Below are positions 1-7,589 of a stretch of 21,960 nt of DNA, one piece after another; within the stretch, counting starts at the first letter, position 1; every line of letters starts with the position of its first letter. Both the position numbers and the translations under genes were made by a program. This DNA is from Flavobacteriia bacterium (lineage in GTDB: Bacteria > Bacteroidota > Bacteroidia > Flavobacteriales > Flavobacteriaceae), in contig JAHBAN010000027.1 of the NCBI GenBank assembly GCA_018500075.1, positions 1-21,960 of the forward strand, in the 5' to 3' direction. The notes beneath the pieces were generated by a model. The model was not told the DNA's origin. It was given only the letters and a program-made list of their open reading frames with translations, and did no database searches.

Positions 1-744
1 ATAGGCTTTCATCTGGGCCGAGAGGTAGCGGTGCTTTGAAAACAGATGCGCGCCACGCTTGCGGCGCAATTCGAACTCCCAGGCTTTGGACGGGTCAAAG
101 AAAATGACCGCCTCAACGCCCATGCAGCCGTTTTTGGTTCCGCCAAAAGACACGGCATCAATGCCTGCTTTCCATGTCATCTCTGCCGCGGTGCAGCCCA
201 GAGCGGCCTGAGCATTGGCAAAGCGGGCGCCGTCAAGATGCACCCCAAGGCCAAATGATTTTGCCACATCGGCCAGAGCCTTCAGCTCGGCGAGGCTATA
301 TACGGCGCCGCGCTCTGTCACTTGGGTGATCGAGACGGGGCCGCGCTGTGGGCCGTGCACACCACGGGTCTCTTCGGCCTCGATGGCGGCGCGCAGGGTC
401 TCGGGCGTCATCATGTCTTGGCTGCCGACGAGGGTGAGCTTGGCCCCTGAAGAATAGAACTCGGGTGCGTTGCACTCGTCTTCGTGAATATGGGCGGTGG
501 GCGAGCAGAAGACGGTTTCATAGGGCGCGCACATCGTGGCGAGCGCCAGAGCATTGGCGGCTGTGCCTGTTGCAACAAGGAAAACCGCGGCCTCTGGAGC
601 TTCAAAAAGGGTGCGGATGTCAGAGCGCACTTCGTCCATGATCGTATCGGCGCCATAGGGCATGGCATAGCCCGTATTGGCCGCCATGATCGCTTCCATC
701 ACTTGGGGGTGTGCGGGGCCTGCGTTGTCGGATGCAAAATACAT
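1..744 (-). CDS. ltaE: Low-specificity L-threonine aldolase, 3' end cut by window
   Basis: PLP-dependent enzyme that splits L-threonine or L-allo-threonine to glycine and acetaldehyde in the cytoplasm. The first 248 codons are present and the C-terminal part lies beyond base 1. The N-terminus MYFASDNAGPAHPQV is the family's typical substrate-binding opening. HLDGARFANA (the PLP-contacting Asp/Arg region) and SFGGTKNG follow, with Lys204 of the TKNG motif as the expected Schiff-base lysine. The ATG at 744 shares one base with the TAA of the upstream YcgN-type gene (TAATG), so the two are translationally coupled. It is the last visible gene of the ribF-YcgN-ltaE transcription unit. The family call is firm; the substrate preference (Thr, allo-Thr or other beta-hydroxy amino acids) is not shown by sequence. 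Confidence 0.93.
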   Translation of the reverse strand, partial: MYFASDNAGPAHPQVMEAIMAANTGYAMPYGADTIMDEVRSDIRTLFEAPEAAVFLVATGTAANALALATMCAPYETVFCSPTAHIHEDECNAPEFYSSGAKLTLVGSQDMMTPETLRAAIEAEETRGVHGPQRGPVSITQVTERGAVYSLAELKALADVAKSFGLGVHLDGARFANAQAALGCTAAEMTWKAGIDAVSFGGTKNGCMGVEAVIFFDPSKAWEFELRRKRGAHLFSKHRYLSAQMKAY

Positions 745-1223
745 TAGGTTGGCTCCTCAATGATATGGTCTTCCCAGTCGTCTTCGGAAATTTCAAATTC
801 GGGGACAGTTTTGTGCTGCATGGAGACGCCAGCCGCATGAACGCTTTGGGCTGTGCCGCTGATCAGCGGGTGCCAGTCATAGAGCGGCTTGCCGTCCCAG
901 AGCAGCTTGTAGGCGCAGGTTGCCGGCATCCAGTAAAGATGGCTTTCCAGCGTTGCGGGCTTGAGGCTGATGCATTCGGGCACAAACTGGTGGCGGGTGT
1001 CGTATTGGGCGCAGCGGCAGCTTGTGTCATCAAACAAACGGCAGGCAACGCGGGTGAGGGCGACTTCGCCTGTGTCTTCGTCCTCGAGCTTGTTCAGGCA
1101 GCATTTGCCACAGCCATCGCAGAGCGCCTCCCATTCCTTGGCCGACATCTCCTCGAGCGTTTTGTGCTCCCAGAATCTGGCGGGCAGGCCCTCGCGGGCG
1201 ATCGGGTCTTGCGGCTCGTTCAT
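744..1223 (-). CDS. YcgN/YkgJ-type cysteine cluster protein (UPF0260)
   Basis: A 159-residue cytoplasmic protein of the UPF0260 (YcgN) family. It carries the hallmark CxxCxxCC cluster at Cys35, Cys38, Cys41 and Cys42, followed by further cysteines at about 61, 69, 71, 84 and 103, a pattern expected to bind zinc or an iron-sulphur cluster. The biochemical role of the family is not established. There is no signal peptide or membrane segment, and the length is normal for the family. The ATG at 1223 overlaps the ribF stop by four bases (ATGA), and the stop overlaps the ltaE start by one, so it is embedded in a tightly coupled operon. The context does not indicate a function beyond co-expression with flavin synthesis. 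Confidence 0.9.
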   Translation of the reverse strand: MNEPQDPIAREGLPARFWEHKTLEEMSAKEWEALCDGCGKCCLNKLEDEDTGEVALTRVACRLFDDTSCRCAQYDTRHQFVPECISLKPATLESHLYWMPATCAYKLLWDGKPLYDWHPLISGTAQSVHAAGVSMQHKTVPEFEISEDDWEDHIIEEPT

Positions 1224-2158
1224 AGCGCGCTCAAGAGGGCGCGTGCCCTGTCGCAGTCGGCGTGCATCTGGGCAATGAAGGCCTCAAGGCTGGCGAATGT
1301 TTCTTCCGGGCGCAGATAGTCGACCAGCGCCACGGAGAGGGTTTCGCCATAGAGATCGCCTTTGAAATCAAAAAGAAAGGTCTCCAGATTGGGCGTGTTT
1401 TCGCCAAACATCGGGCGCGTGCCGAGAGAGGCTGCGCCTGTGTAGTGACCAGCGTGGGGGCCTGTGAGCACATCGACCTGAACCGCATAAACCCCGAGAC
1501 GGGGCAGGTGCAGCCCGCTGACATCCATATTGGCGGTGGGAAAGCCCAGCTCGCGGCCACGCTTTTCGCCATGAAGCACCGCGCCTTCGAGCCTGTGCCA
1601 ATGGCCGAGCATGGCCGCAGCATCTTGGGGGCGGCCTTCGCTCAGGGCGGTGCGAATGGCTGTGGAGGAGACTTGTGCGCCCTGTGTTTCCAGCAGTGGC
1701 GCAATGCTCACATCAAAGCCGAACTCGGCCCCGAAGCGGACAAGATCGGCGGCTGTGCCGGCGCGGGCCTTGCCAAAGCAGAAGTCCTGCCCGATCACCA
1801 CCTGCGACAGGCCGAGGCCATGGCCGATAACATCGCGGGCGAAGGCTTCGGGGGTGAGGGCTGCAAGGGCCGCATCAAACGGAAGCTCATAAAGATGTGT
1901 GACCCCGAGTTTGGCCAGCCTGTTGCGCCGCGCCACGGGACTCATCAGGCGAAAGGCCGCGGCCTGAGGGGCGAAAAAGGCGCGCGGGTGTGGCTCAAAC
2001 GTCAATACGCCAAGCGGCGCACCGGTTTGTTCGGCTGTGGCGCGGGCAATGTCGATCACCGATTGGTGGCCCAGATGCACGCCATCGAAATTACCGATGG
2101 CCGCGGCTGCGCCACGATCGGCTGGCAGGGTGTTATGATAGGAGTGGATCACACGCAT
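1220..2158 (-). CDS. ribF: Bifunctional riboflavin kinase / FAD synthetase
   Basis: Makes FMN from riboflavin and ATP, then FAD from FMN and ATP. The 312 residues match the usual prokaryotic RibF length. The N-terminal FAD synthetase (nucleotidyltransferase) domain shows GNFDGVHLGH at residues 22-31, the HxGH-type adenylylation motif. An ISSTxIR-like segment (SSTAIR near 164-169) ends this domain. The C-terminal flavokinase domain starts near 187 and shows GFPTAN at 205-210, the metal- and ATP-binding PTAN motif. Upstream lies a 147-nt gap to the MaoC gene on the same strand; no strong promoter is obvious there, so read-through from MaoC is possible. The Shine-Dalgarno site before the ATG at 2158 is weak. 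The stop overlaps the next gene by ATGA. Confidence 0.96.
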   Translation of the reverse strand: MRVIHSYHNTLPADRGAAAAIGNFDGVHLGHQSVIDIARATAEQTGAPLGVLTFEPHPRAFFAPQAAAFRLMSPVARRNRLAKLGVTHLYELPFDAALAALTPEAFARDVIGHGLGLSQVVIGQDFCFGKARAGTAADLVRFGAEFGFDVSIAPLLETQGAQVSSTAIRTALSEGRPQDAAAMLGHWHRLEGAVLHGEKRGRELGFPTANMDVSGLHLPRLGVYAVQVDVLTGPHAGHYTGAASLGTRPMFGENTPNLETFLFDFKGDLYGETLSVALVDYLRPEETFASLEAFIAQMHADCDRARALLSAL

Positions 2159-2305
2159 ATCGCTTGGGTAGCCTCAGGGGCGGCAAGGCGCAAGAGGCTG
2201 CGAGGCTTTCAGACGCCTTGGGGGATCATTGGCCGATCATCGCGCCAGAGCGCGGGTGTTGTCTGTCTGTGGTGGCGCCGTGTTTTGGCGGGCGCGGGCG
2301 CTTTT

Positions 2306-2749
2306 TTAGTCGAATTTTCCGGAGGGCGCCAAAACGGTGGCTTCGCCGATCAGAACTTTTTTGCCATTCACCAAGCAGCGGGTTTCGAGCTGAACTCGGC
2401 GTTTGGCAACGTCGATCCCGATCACTTCGACTTCGGCGAGGACGGTGTCGCCCGGACGCACCGGACCCAGAAACTTGAGAGACTGGCCCATATACACCGT
2501 GCCGTGGCCGGGGAGCTGTTCGCCGATCACCGCCGAAATAAGGCCCGCTGTGAGCATACCATGGGCGATACGGCCCTCGAAAATAGTGTCGCGCGCATAG
2601 TCGTCATCCAGATGCACAGGGTTTCTGTCTGTTGAGACCTGAGCGAACATCTCGATGTCTTCGTCGGTCACGGTTTTGCGCAAATGGCGCGTCATGCCCA
2701 TTTCGATTTCTTCGATGGTGATGGTTCCGCGGGGCAGATTGTCCAACAT
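2306..2749 (-). CDS. MaoC-family (R)-specific enoyl-CoA hydratase-like protein
   Basis: A 147-residue single hot-dog-fold MaoC/PhaJ-like protein. The hydratase-2 motif is visible as DRNPVH with Asp41 and His46, followed by GRIAHGMLTAGL at about 59-70; Asp and His are the catalytic pair in this family. Members hydrate trans-2-enoyl-CoA to (R)-3-hydroxyacyl-CoA and may link beta-oxidation to polyhydroxyalkanoate or other acyl pools. The substrate cannot be read from the sequence. A good sigma-70-type promoter lies about 80 bases upstream, inside an AT-rich patch. ribF follows on the same strand. Family call firm, specific substrate unknown. Confidence 0.88.
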   Translation of the reverse strand: MLDNLPRGTITIEEIEMGMTRHLRKTVTDEDIEMFAQVSTDRNPVHLDDDYARDTIFEGRIAHGMLTAGLISAVIGEQLPGHGTVYMGQSLKFLGPVRPGDTVLAEVEVIGIDVAKRRVQLETRCLVNGKKVLIGEATVLAPSGKFD

Positions 2750-2826
2750 TTAGCCCTCTCTCTCGTTCGGCGGCTGATTGCTCTTGAGGGTAACATTATG
2801 GATAATGAAACCTCAATATTGAAACA

Positions 2827-2855
2827 TAATTACTTTGCAGTCGCAGAAAGATCAA
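2827..2855 (-). promoter_or_regulatory. Candidate sigma-70 promoter for the MaoC gene
   Basis: Read on the minus strand: TTGATC (2855-2850), a 17-base spacer, then TAATTA (2832-2827). Both boxes are close to consensus, and the patch (about 2790-2860) is clearly more AT-rich than its surroundings. It sits just after the gntR stop and points to the MaoC start at 2749, giving a leader of about 70 bases. Inference from sequence only. Confidence 0.5.
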
Positions 2856-2864
2856 GGGAAAATC

Positions 2865-2893
2865 TTGAGAGCCGGCATGATTTCAGCTCTCAA
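2865..2893 (-). terminator. Hairpin at the end of gntR, weak terminator candidate
   Basis: Perfect 8-bp inverted repeat TTGAGAGC (2865-2872) / GCTCTCAA (2886-2893) with a 13-base loop that spans the gntR stop codon. On the minus strand it is followed by a short GATTTT stretch, so it could end gntR transcription, but the T-run is short and interrupted. Confidence 0.35.
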
Positions 2894-3539
2894 TCCCCCA
2901 CCAGCCGAGCGTATTGGCAAGATGTTTGTGGATGGCCTCTTGGGTGGCGCTGATGTCGCGCGCCTCAAGGCCCGCCAGAATGGCGAGGTGCTCGCGCATG
3001 GCCGAGACGATTCGAGCAGGCAGGAAGGCGCGGGAGTTCTGGATGATCGCGATGCGATCGCGGTTTTCGGCGTAGAGCTTGGCGCAGAGCCGGGAGCCGA
3101 TGCCTGCGGCCAGCATATCGTGGAGGGACAAATCTGTCTCAATCGCGCGGGACGAGAGAGTCGGGCGGGCGTCTTTTTGGGCCAGATCGAGCAGGGCCTC
3201 ATGGCGGGCGCGCAGGCGGGCGATGGGCATATCGGCACCGGTTTCAATCAGCCGGCGCGCGCCCTCGCAATCAAATATGGCGCGCAGCTCAAGGCACTCG
3301 CGTGTCGTTTCGGGGCCGGCATCCATCACCATGATGCCGCGTTTGGGCACAACAGACAGCAGCCCTTTGGCCTCGGCTTTCTTAACCGCTTCGCGAACCG
3401 CGGCAATCGGCATGGACAGGTTTTCCACCAGCAAAGGCATTGACAAAAACGCACCGCTGGCCAGCTCCCCGCTGCGCAATTGGGAGAGCAGGGCCGCATG
3501 GGCGAGGTCGGTTTGCAGGCTGGTTTTTGCAGTCAACAT
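2883..3539 (-). CDS. GntR-family regulator, FadR/FCD subgroup
   Basis: A 218-residue ligand-responsive DNA-binding repressor. The N-terminal winged helix is at about 12-72, with the recognition region MPIAAVREAVKKAEAKGLL near 43-61 and the wing VVPKRGIMV. The C-terminal FCD domain shows Asp136 and His140 (ETDLSLH), His184 (MREH) and His206 (HKHL), which fit the metal-binding Asp/His set of this domain. I chose the ATG at 3539 over an in-frame TTG at 3572 because the TTG would sit about at the predicted transcription start, and residues 1-11 from the TTG add no conserved sequence. It is divergent to the NCS1 permease gene and the obvious candidate to control it in response to the transported compound or a catabolite. 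Confidence 0.88.
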   Translation of the reverse strand: MLTAKTSLQTDLAHAALLSQLRSGELASGAFLSMPLLVENLSMPIAAVREAVKKAEAKGLLSVVPKRGIMVMDAGPETTRECLELRAIFDCEGARRLIETGADMPIARLRARHEALLDLAQKDARPTLSSRAIETDLSLHDMLAAGIGSRLCAKLYAENRDRIAIIQNSRAFLPARIVSAMREHLAILAGLEARDISATQEAIHKHLANTLGWWGIES

Positions 3540-3576
3540 GGCGGTCTTTCTGGGCAGAGGGGCAGGCGGCAAGCTC

Positions 3577-3604
3577 TATGTAGGGTGTGCTGATTGGTTT
3601 GCAA
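3577..3604 (-). promoter_or_regulatory. Candidate promoter of the GntR regulator gene
   Basis: On the minus strand: TTGCAA (3604-3599), a 16-base spacer, TACATA (3582-3577). The predicted start falls near 3570, about 30 bases before the chosen ATG. The -35 box lies within the 18-bp near-palindrome at 3593-3610, which would suit autorepression. Not verified beyond pattern. Confidence 0.45.
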
Positions 3605-3610
3605 ATCAAT
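3593..3610. promoter_or_regulatory. Near-palindrome, candidate GntR operator
   Basis: ATTGGTTTGCAAATCAAT matches its own reverse complement at 16 of 18 positions and is centred in the divergent region between gntR and the permease. It overlaps the -35 box of the candidate gntR promoter. A second, smaller dyad (TCTG-C-CAGA) lies near 3637-3645. FCD regulators bind short dyads in such divergent regions; which dyad is used here is inference. Confidence 0.4.
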
Positions 3611-3769
3611 AAACACTTATTTGTTTTCCCGATATATCTGCCAGACGAAATTTCTTCTAACATATTACATACTATTTTTGGCTAAGTCGATTGGAAGACT
3701 GAGCTGAATGACCAAACGCCCCTGAGGCGGGGCACAAAAAACCACATGGGACAGAAACAGGAGGTCACT

Positions 3770-5188
3770 ATGGAAACGTCTGAAGCGCATGGCGCACAAG
3801 GGGATCACGACACGCTCAATCCCGTAAGCAAAGATCAAAAAACATGGGGCTGGTTTGCGATATTCAACATTTGGGCGAATGATGTTCAGTCGCTCTTTGG
3901 CTACACGTTGGTGGCTTCGCTGTTCATCTCTTTCGGTGTCAGCGGGTGGACGGCTTTCACCGCATTGATCGCGGCGGGGCTGTTTGTGATGTTTCTTGTG
4001 AACCTCTCCGGCGCGGCCGGTGAGAAATATGGTATTCCTTATCCTGTGTTTGCGCGTGCCAGCATGGGCACGGGAGGCGCAAAGCTGCCGGCCGTGTTGC
4101 GGGCGGTTGTTGCGGTGTTCTGGTATGGGGTGCAGGTCTATTTCGCTTCAACGGCGGTTGCGCTCTTGATCCGCTCTGTCACGGGGCTGGAGCCAGGCGC
4201 AGAGATGCTCGGTCTGGACGGCGTCGACTGGCTGTCGTTCCTCATTGTTTGGGCCTTTCACATTGTTATCTTCTGGCGTGGAATGCAGTGGGTCGAAGGG
4301 TTCCTGAACTTTGCAGGCCCGTTTGTCTATGCGGTGATGATCGGGCTGGTCATTGTGCTTTGGGTCAAGTCGGACGGTATGCTTCTGAGCGAAGCCCGCA
4401 CGATCTTTGCCAACCCTGAAGGCACTTGGGGCACCGAGATAGCCGGTTTTGTCGCCATTGTCGGCACGATGGTGGCGTATTTTGCGGCTGTGATGATCAA
4501 CTTTTCGGACTTCTCGCGCTATGCGGAAAGCAAGGCCGCCATGAAAAAAGGCAACCTTGCCGGGCTGCCGCTCAACATGATCCTGTTCTCGGCTCTTGCG
4601 CTTCTGACAACAGCCGGCGCGGCCGTGGTCTATGGGGAGCAGCTGATCAATCCGACTGATATTGTCGCGCGCACGGACTCTGTTTTGCTGGGCGTTATTG
4701 CTGCGATCACGTTCTTCGCCGCGACGGTGGGGATCAATCTCGTGGCGAACTTTATTCCGGCTGTAAACGGCATTGCCAACCTTGCGCCCAAAAAGATCGG
4801 GTTCCGTATGGCGGGGCTGATCACCTCGGGCTTTGCTCTGGTCATTGGCGGGCTTTGGACGGCGTTTATCAGCGAAGTGGGCATTGGCGGCTTTGTAAAC
4901 ACGCTTGGGGCCACGCTGGCGCCGCTTTATGGTATTTTGATCGTGGATTATTATCTGCTGCGCCGTGAAGAACTGAACCGTGATGATCTCTACAATATGA
5001 CGGGCGGCGAATACCATTACACCAATGGCTGGAACACCACGGCGCTTGTGGCCTTTGCGATTGCGGCGGTCTTCTCTGTCGCGACTGTCTGGGGGCCGGC
5101 TCTGGGGGGGCTGAGCGGTTATGCCTGGGTGATCGGTGCGATCCTTGGCGGTCTTATCTTCTTCGCCATGAGCAGCGGAAAACGCTAA
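3770..5188 (+). CDS. NCS1-family permease (nucleobase/hydantoin/allantoin type)
   Basis: A 472-residue inner-membrane symporter of the nucleobase-cation-symport-1 family (cytosine/purine/uracil/thiamine/allantoin permeases). About twelve hydrophobic segments run from residue about 27 to the C-terminus. The segment AVFWYGVQVYFAS at about 115-127 holds Trp118 and Gln122, equivalent by motif to the substrate-contacting Trp and Gln of the hydantoin carrier Mhp1, and NLVANFIPAVNGIANLAPKKI is the conserved later helix. The start at 3770 is supported by AGGAGGT six bases upstream; an in-frame ATG at 3746 has no such site. It is divergent to the GntR regulator and isolated by a terminator, so it forms a single-gene unit. 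No catabolic enzymes adjoin it, so the substrate stays open among purines, pyrimidines, hydantoins and allantoin. Confidence 0.9.
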   Translation: METSEAHGAQGDHDTLNPVSKDQKTWGWFAIFNIWANDVQSLFGYTLVASLFISFGVSGWTAFTALIAAGLFVMFLVNLSGAAGEKYGIPYPVFARASMGTGGAKLPAVLRAVVAVFWYGVQVYFASTAVALLIRSVTGLEPGAEMLGLDGVDWLSFLIVWAFHIVIFWRGMQWVEGFLNFAGPFVYAVMIGLVIVLWVKSDGMLLSEARTIFANPEGTWGTEIAGFVAIVGTMVAYFAAVMINFSDFSRYAESKAAMKKGNLAGLPLNMILFSALALLTTAGAAVVYGEQLINPTDIVARTDSVLLGVIAAITFFAATVGINLVANFIPAVNGIANLAPKKIGFRMAGLITSGFALVIGGLWTAFISEVGIGGFVNTLGATLAPLYGILIVDYYLLRREELNRDDLYNMTGGEYHYTNGWNTTALVAFAIAAVFSVATVWGPALGGLSGYAWVIGAILGGLIFFAMSSGKR

Positions 5189-5213
5189 ACATATCCTCCT
5201 CCGAAGACTGTAT

Positions 5214-5241
5214 CGGCCCGCCTTGTGCGGGCCGTTTTTTT
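5214..5241 (+). terminator. Rho-independent terminator after the NCS1 permease
   Basis: Perfect 8-bp stem CGGCCCGC (5214-5221) / GCGGGCCG (5227-5234) with a 5-base loop, followed by seven T (5235-5241), starting 26 bases after the permease stop. The HAD gene converges from the other side, ending at 5273. Confidence 0.93.
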
Positions 5242-5272
5242 GGGCCGGTTGTGGGCAAGGGGCCGGCGTGCT

Positions 5273-6148
5273 TTAGCGCAGGCGGCCAATGGCGTAGGTG
5301 GGGGTGACCCTTTCTTTGGCGACAAAGGCGTCAAGCGCTGCGGGGTCGGGCTGGTCTTGTGTTTTGGTTTCGGCGGCGGCCAATCCGCCTGTTATGAACA
5401 GCGAGTCGATGTCTTCGCCCTGAGCGCCTTGGATATCGGTGTGAATGCCATCGCCAATGGCGAGAATGCGCGAGCTGTCGACCTTGCTTTTCAGGCTGGC
5501 GAGGCGACGGCGGGCCAGATCATAGATCGGCGGGTGCGGCTTGCCAAAATAGAGGCTTTCGCCGCCCATTTCGGTATAAAGCGCGGCCAGTGCGCCGGCA
5601 CACCACTCACGCACCTCGCCACGATCCACAACAATATCGGGGTTGGCGCAGAGCAGCTTGAGGCCCTTTTGCTTGGCATAGAGAAAGTCGGCACGGTTGA
5701 TTGCCGGATCGGCCATCGGGTCAAACGGGCCGCAGCAGACGATGCCTTCGGCCTCCGCGAGCGGCACGCGGGTGATGGGGGCGGGGGTGTCGATGATTTC
5801 GAGCGGCTCAAAAAAGCCGGCATCGCGCGCCCATTCGCCCATGAAAAAGACCTTCTCCCCGACCATGCCACGAAACAGGGCGGCGCGGGCAGAATCGCCC
5901 GAGCTGGCAATGCTGTCATAGGCGTCTTCGGGCACGCCGAATTGGCCAAGCTGGGCCGCAACGCCTTCGCGGGGTTTGGGAGAGTTTGTCACGAGGATCA
6001 CAAGGCCGCCTGAGGCGCGGTAGGCTTGAAGCGCGGCAACGGCCTCGGGGTAGGCTGTGACGCCGTCATGAACGCACCCCCAGAGATCGACAAAAAGCGC
6101 ATCATACTGCGCGGAGATTTCGCTAAGGGCGGGGATAATGCGGGTCAT
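5273..6148 (-). CDS. TIGR01459-family HAD-type hydrolase (class IIA)
   Basis: A 291-residue HAD superfamily protein of the NagD-like class IIA group. Motif I is FVDLWGCVHDG with Asp21 as the expected nucleophile; the usual second Asp (DxD) is replaced by Trp23, as I recall for this subfamily. Motif II is VTNSPKPR (about 53-60), the Lys of motif III is in YFGKPHPP, and motif IV is IGDGIHTDIQGA. Members act on small phosphorylated compounds, but the substrate of this subgroup is not established. In related genomes the family often sits near ribF, which here lies about 3 kb away beyond the GntR/NCS1 module. DUF1294 and ppaC lie upstream on the same strand, with a 93-nt gap. Confidence 0.87.
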   Translation of the reverse strand: MTRIIPALSEISAQYDALFVDLWGCVHDGVTAYPEAVAALQAYRASGGLVILVTNSPKPREGVAAQLGQFGVPEDAYDSIASSGDSARAALFRGMVGEKVFFMGEWARDAGFFEPLEIIDTPAPITRVPLAEAEGIVCCGPFDPMADPAINRADFLYAKQKGLKLLCANPDIVVDRGEVREWCAGALAALYTEMGGESLYFGKPHPPIYDLARRRLASLKSKVDSSRILAIGDGIHTDIQGAQGEDIDSLFITGGLAAAETKTQDQPDPAALDAFVAKERVTPTYAIGRLR

Positions 6149-6241
6149 GGCTGTGCTCCTGTGTTGGCGCGGTTATGGCAGGGGGGCGCAGACATTGAAA
6201 GAGGGCGCTGCCTGCGCGGGCGCTGGCCGACATAGGGCGGC

Positions 6242-6565
6242 TCAGGAATTTGGCGGGCCGTAGATGATCGTCAGCAGGGCGGGCAGCCACAGTGTGATCT
6301 GTGACAGCAGAGCCGCCAGAAGCAGGCCGCAAAAATTGACCCAGATGGCCCGGTTGAGCTTTTTGTTGAAGGGATGCGGCGCTTTTTTGTGATTGAACAG
6401 CACTTGCCCCAGTTTGAGGCCGGGCCAGCCCCCGAACAAGCCAAGCGACAAGAGGTGGATTTCGCGGAGTCTCATATAGCCCAGACGCGCGCTTGCCTTA
6501 TCCCAGCCGAAAGCTGCGAGGGTCACGCTATTGAGCAAGAGGGCGTATTGGGCGAGCACCAGCAT
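6242..6565 (-). CDS. DUF1294 small membrane protein
   Basis: A 107-residue inner-membrane protein of the DUF1294 family, function unknown. The signature is visible: an N-terminal hydrophobic stretch, then GWDKASAR (about 20-27), RLREIHLLSLGLFGGWPG (about 33-50), FNHKKAPHPF, and a C-terminal helix ending in LTIIYGPP. Two to three membrane segments are expected. The reading frame begins immediately downstream of the ppaC stop, in the same frame, with no other start codon between. A strong hairpin fills the gap, and a recognisable Shine-Dalgarno (AAGGGAG) occurs only within or ahead of that hairpin, 25 or more bases from the ATG. Translation may therefore depend on ribosomes arriving from ppaC. 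Confidence 0.82.
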   Translation of the reverse strand: MLVLAQYALLLNSVTLAAFGWDKASARLGYMRLREIHLLSLGLFGGWPGLKLGQVLFNHKKAPHPFNKKLNRAIWVNFCGLLLAALLSQITLWLPALLTIIYGPPNS

Positions 6566-6573
6566 GGGACTGA

Positions 6574-6595
6574 GGAGCGCCGCTTCGGGCGCTCC
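6574..6595 (-). other. Hairpin between ppaC and the DUF1294 gene
   Basis: Perfect 8-bp stem GGAGCGCC (6574-6581) / GGCGCTCC (6588-6595) with a 6-base loop, lying wholly in the 39-nt gap between ppaC and the next gene. No T-run follows on the minus strand, so it is not a classic terminator. It would pair away the only AAGGGAG-like sequence before the DUF1294 start. Confidence 0.6.
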
Positions 6596-6604
6596 CTTGA
6601 AGGC

Positions 6605-7525
6605 TTACAGCGCGAGGCTCGGGATGATCTGTTTTTTGCGGCTCATAATGCCCGGAAGGACAACCGCATCGCCAGAAACAGTCGCGCCAAAGCTTTTCTC
6701 GGCGACTGTTTTGACCAGATCATTTGGCACAAGCAAGGTGGCTTCTTCGTTGAGAATATCCACCACAAAGAGCAGGACCTGCTCAACGCCGTCCTCTGAG
6801 GCGACAGCCGGCATGGCGGCCATCAGGCTTGCTTTGCGGCTGAGCACGGTGTCGGGCGCGGTTGTTTCGAGCACGGAGACGCGGAATTTTGTGCCTGCGA
6901 CTTCGTATTCTTTGCTGTCCATGCGCAGAAGCTCGGCGTCTGTGAAGGCTGAGACATCTGATTTTGCGGCAAACATTTCGGCGGCGTAGGTCGGGATGTG
7001 AAGCCCCAGATCGCCGGCGAGCTGCTCTGCCACGGCTTTGTCATGGGCTGTGGTTGTGGGCGAGCGGAACGCGAGCGTATCGCTGAGGATACAGGTCAGC
7101 GCTGTGCCTTTGGCCCACTCGGGCATCTTGGCGGCGTCATCGCCCATCAGGTCGATCATGATGGTGGCGGTGCAGGCGAGCGGGCGGATTGTGATGTCGA
7201 TCGGGCCTTTTGTTTCGAGGCCGCCCACGAGCTTGTGGTGATCAATGATGGCTTGCACATCGGCGCCGTTCACGCCGGCGGGCAGCTCGGCGGGATTGTT
7301 TGTATCGACGATCACGCAGGGCTGGTTTTCGTCCAGATCGGTGATGATGCGGGGTTTTGGCAGATCCCATTTCTGAAGCAGGAAAGCCGCTTCTGTATTT
7401 GGCTCGCCGAGCAGCACGGCTTCGGCGCTCTGGCCTTTGACCTCATTGAGATACCACGCCCAGAGAATGGGCGAGCCTGTGCTGTCGGTGTCGGGGGATT
7501 TGTGGCCCAATACGAGGGTTGTCAT
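6605..7525 (-). CDS. ppaC: Manganese-dependent inorganic pyrophosphatase (family II, DHH)
   Basis: Hydrolyses pyrophosphate to two phosphates in the cytoplasm. The 306 residues and the motifs match family II enzymes: GHKSPDTDS with His8, Asp12 and Asp14; VIVDTNNP with Asp74; the DHH motif at Asp95-His96-His97; and Asp149 in LSDT. These are the metal ligands known from the Bacillus enzyme. The DHHA2-like C-terminal domain carries the SRKKQI phosphate-binding signature near the end. The ATG at 7525 is chosen over a TTG one codon upstream. GGAG lies about 8 bases before the start, and a good promoter lies about 30 bases further on. Confidence 0.96.
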   Translation of the reverse strand: MTTLVLGHKSPDTDSTGSPILWAWYLNEVKGQSAEAVLLGEPNTEAAFLLQKWDLPKPRIITDLDENQPCVIVDTNNPAELPAGVNGADVQAIIDHHKLVGGLETKGPIDITIRPLACTATIMIDLMGDDAAKMPEWAKGTALTCILSDTLAFRSPTTTAHDKAVAEQLAGDLGLHIPTYAAEMFAAKSDVSAFTDAELLRMDSKEYEVAGTKFRVSVLETTAPDTVLSRKASLMAAMPAVASEDGVEQVLLFVVDILNEEATLLVPNDLVKTVAEKSFGATVSGDAVVLPGIMSRKKQIIPSLAL

Positions 7526-7560
7526 CAAAACTGCTCCTGAGATTACGCTGATTTGCCGGC

Positions 7561-7589
7561 CTTATAAGCCGCGGATGTGGGCTTGTCAC
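7561..7589 (-). promoter_or_regulatory. Candidate sigma-70 promoter of ppaC
   Basis: On the minus strand: GTGACA (7589-7584), a 17-base spacer, TATAAG (7566-7561). Each box matches consensus at five of six positions. The predicted start near 7554 gives a leader of about 30 bases to the ppaC ATG. It lies within the divergent region shared with the DUF2161 gene. Confidence 0.6.

Noticed and set aside
1262..2635. 457-codon plus-strand frame antisense to ribF and the MaoC gene
   Set aside because: Spans two recognised genes and their intergenic region with no motif of its own.
3540..3572. TTG start giving GntR 11 more residues
   Set aside because: The extra residues are not part of the winged helix, and the TTG lies about at the predicted transcription start.
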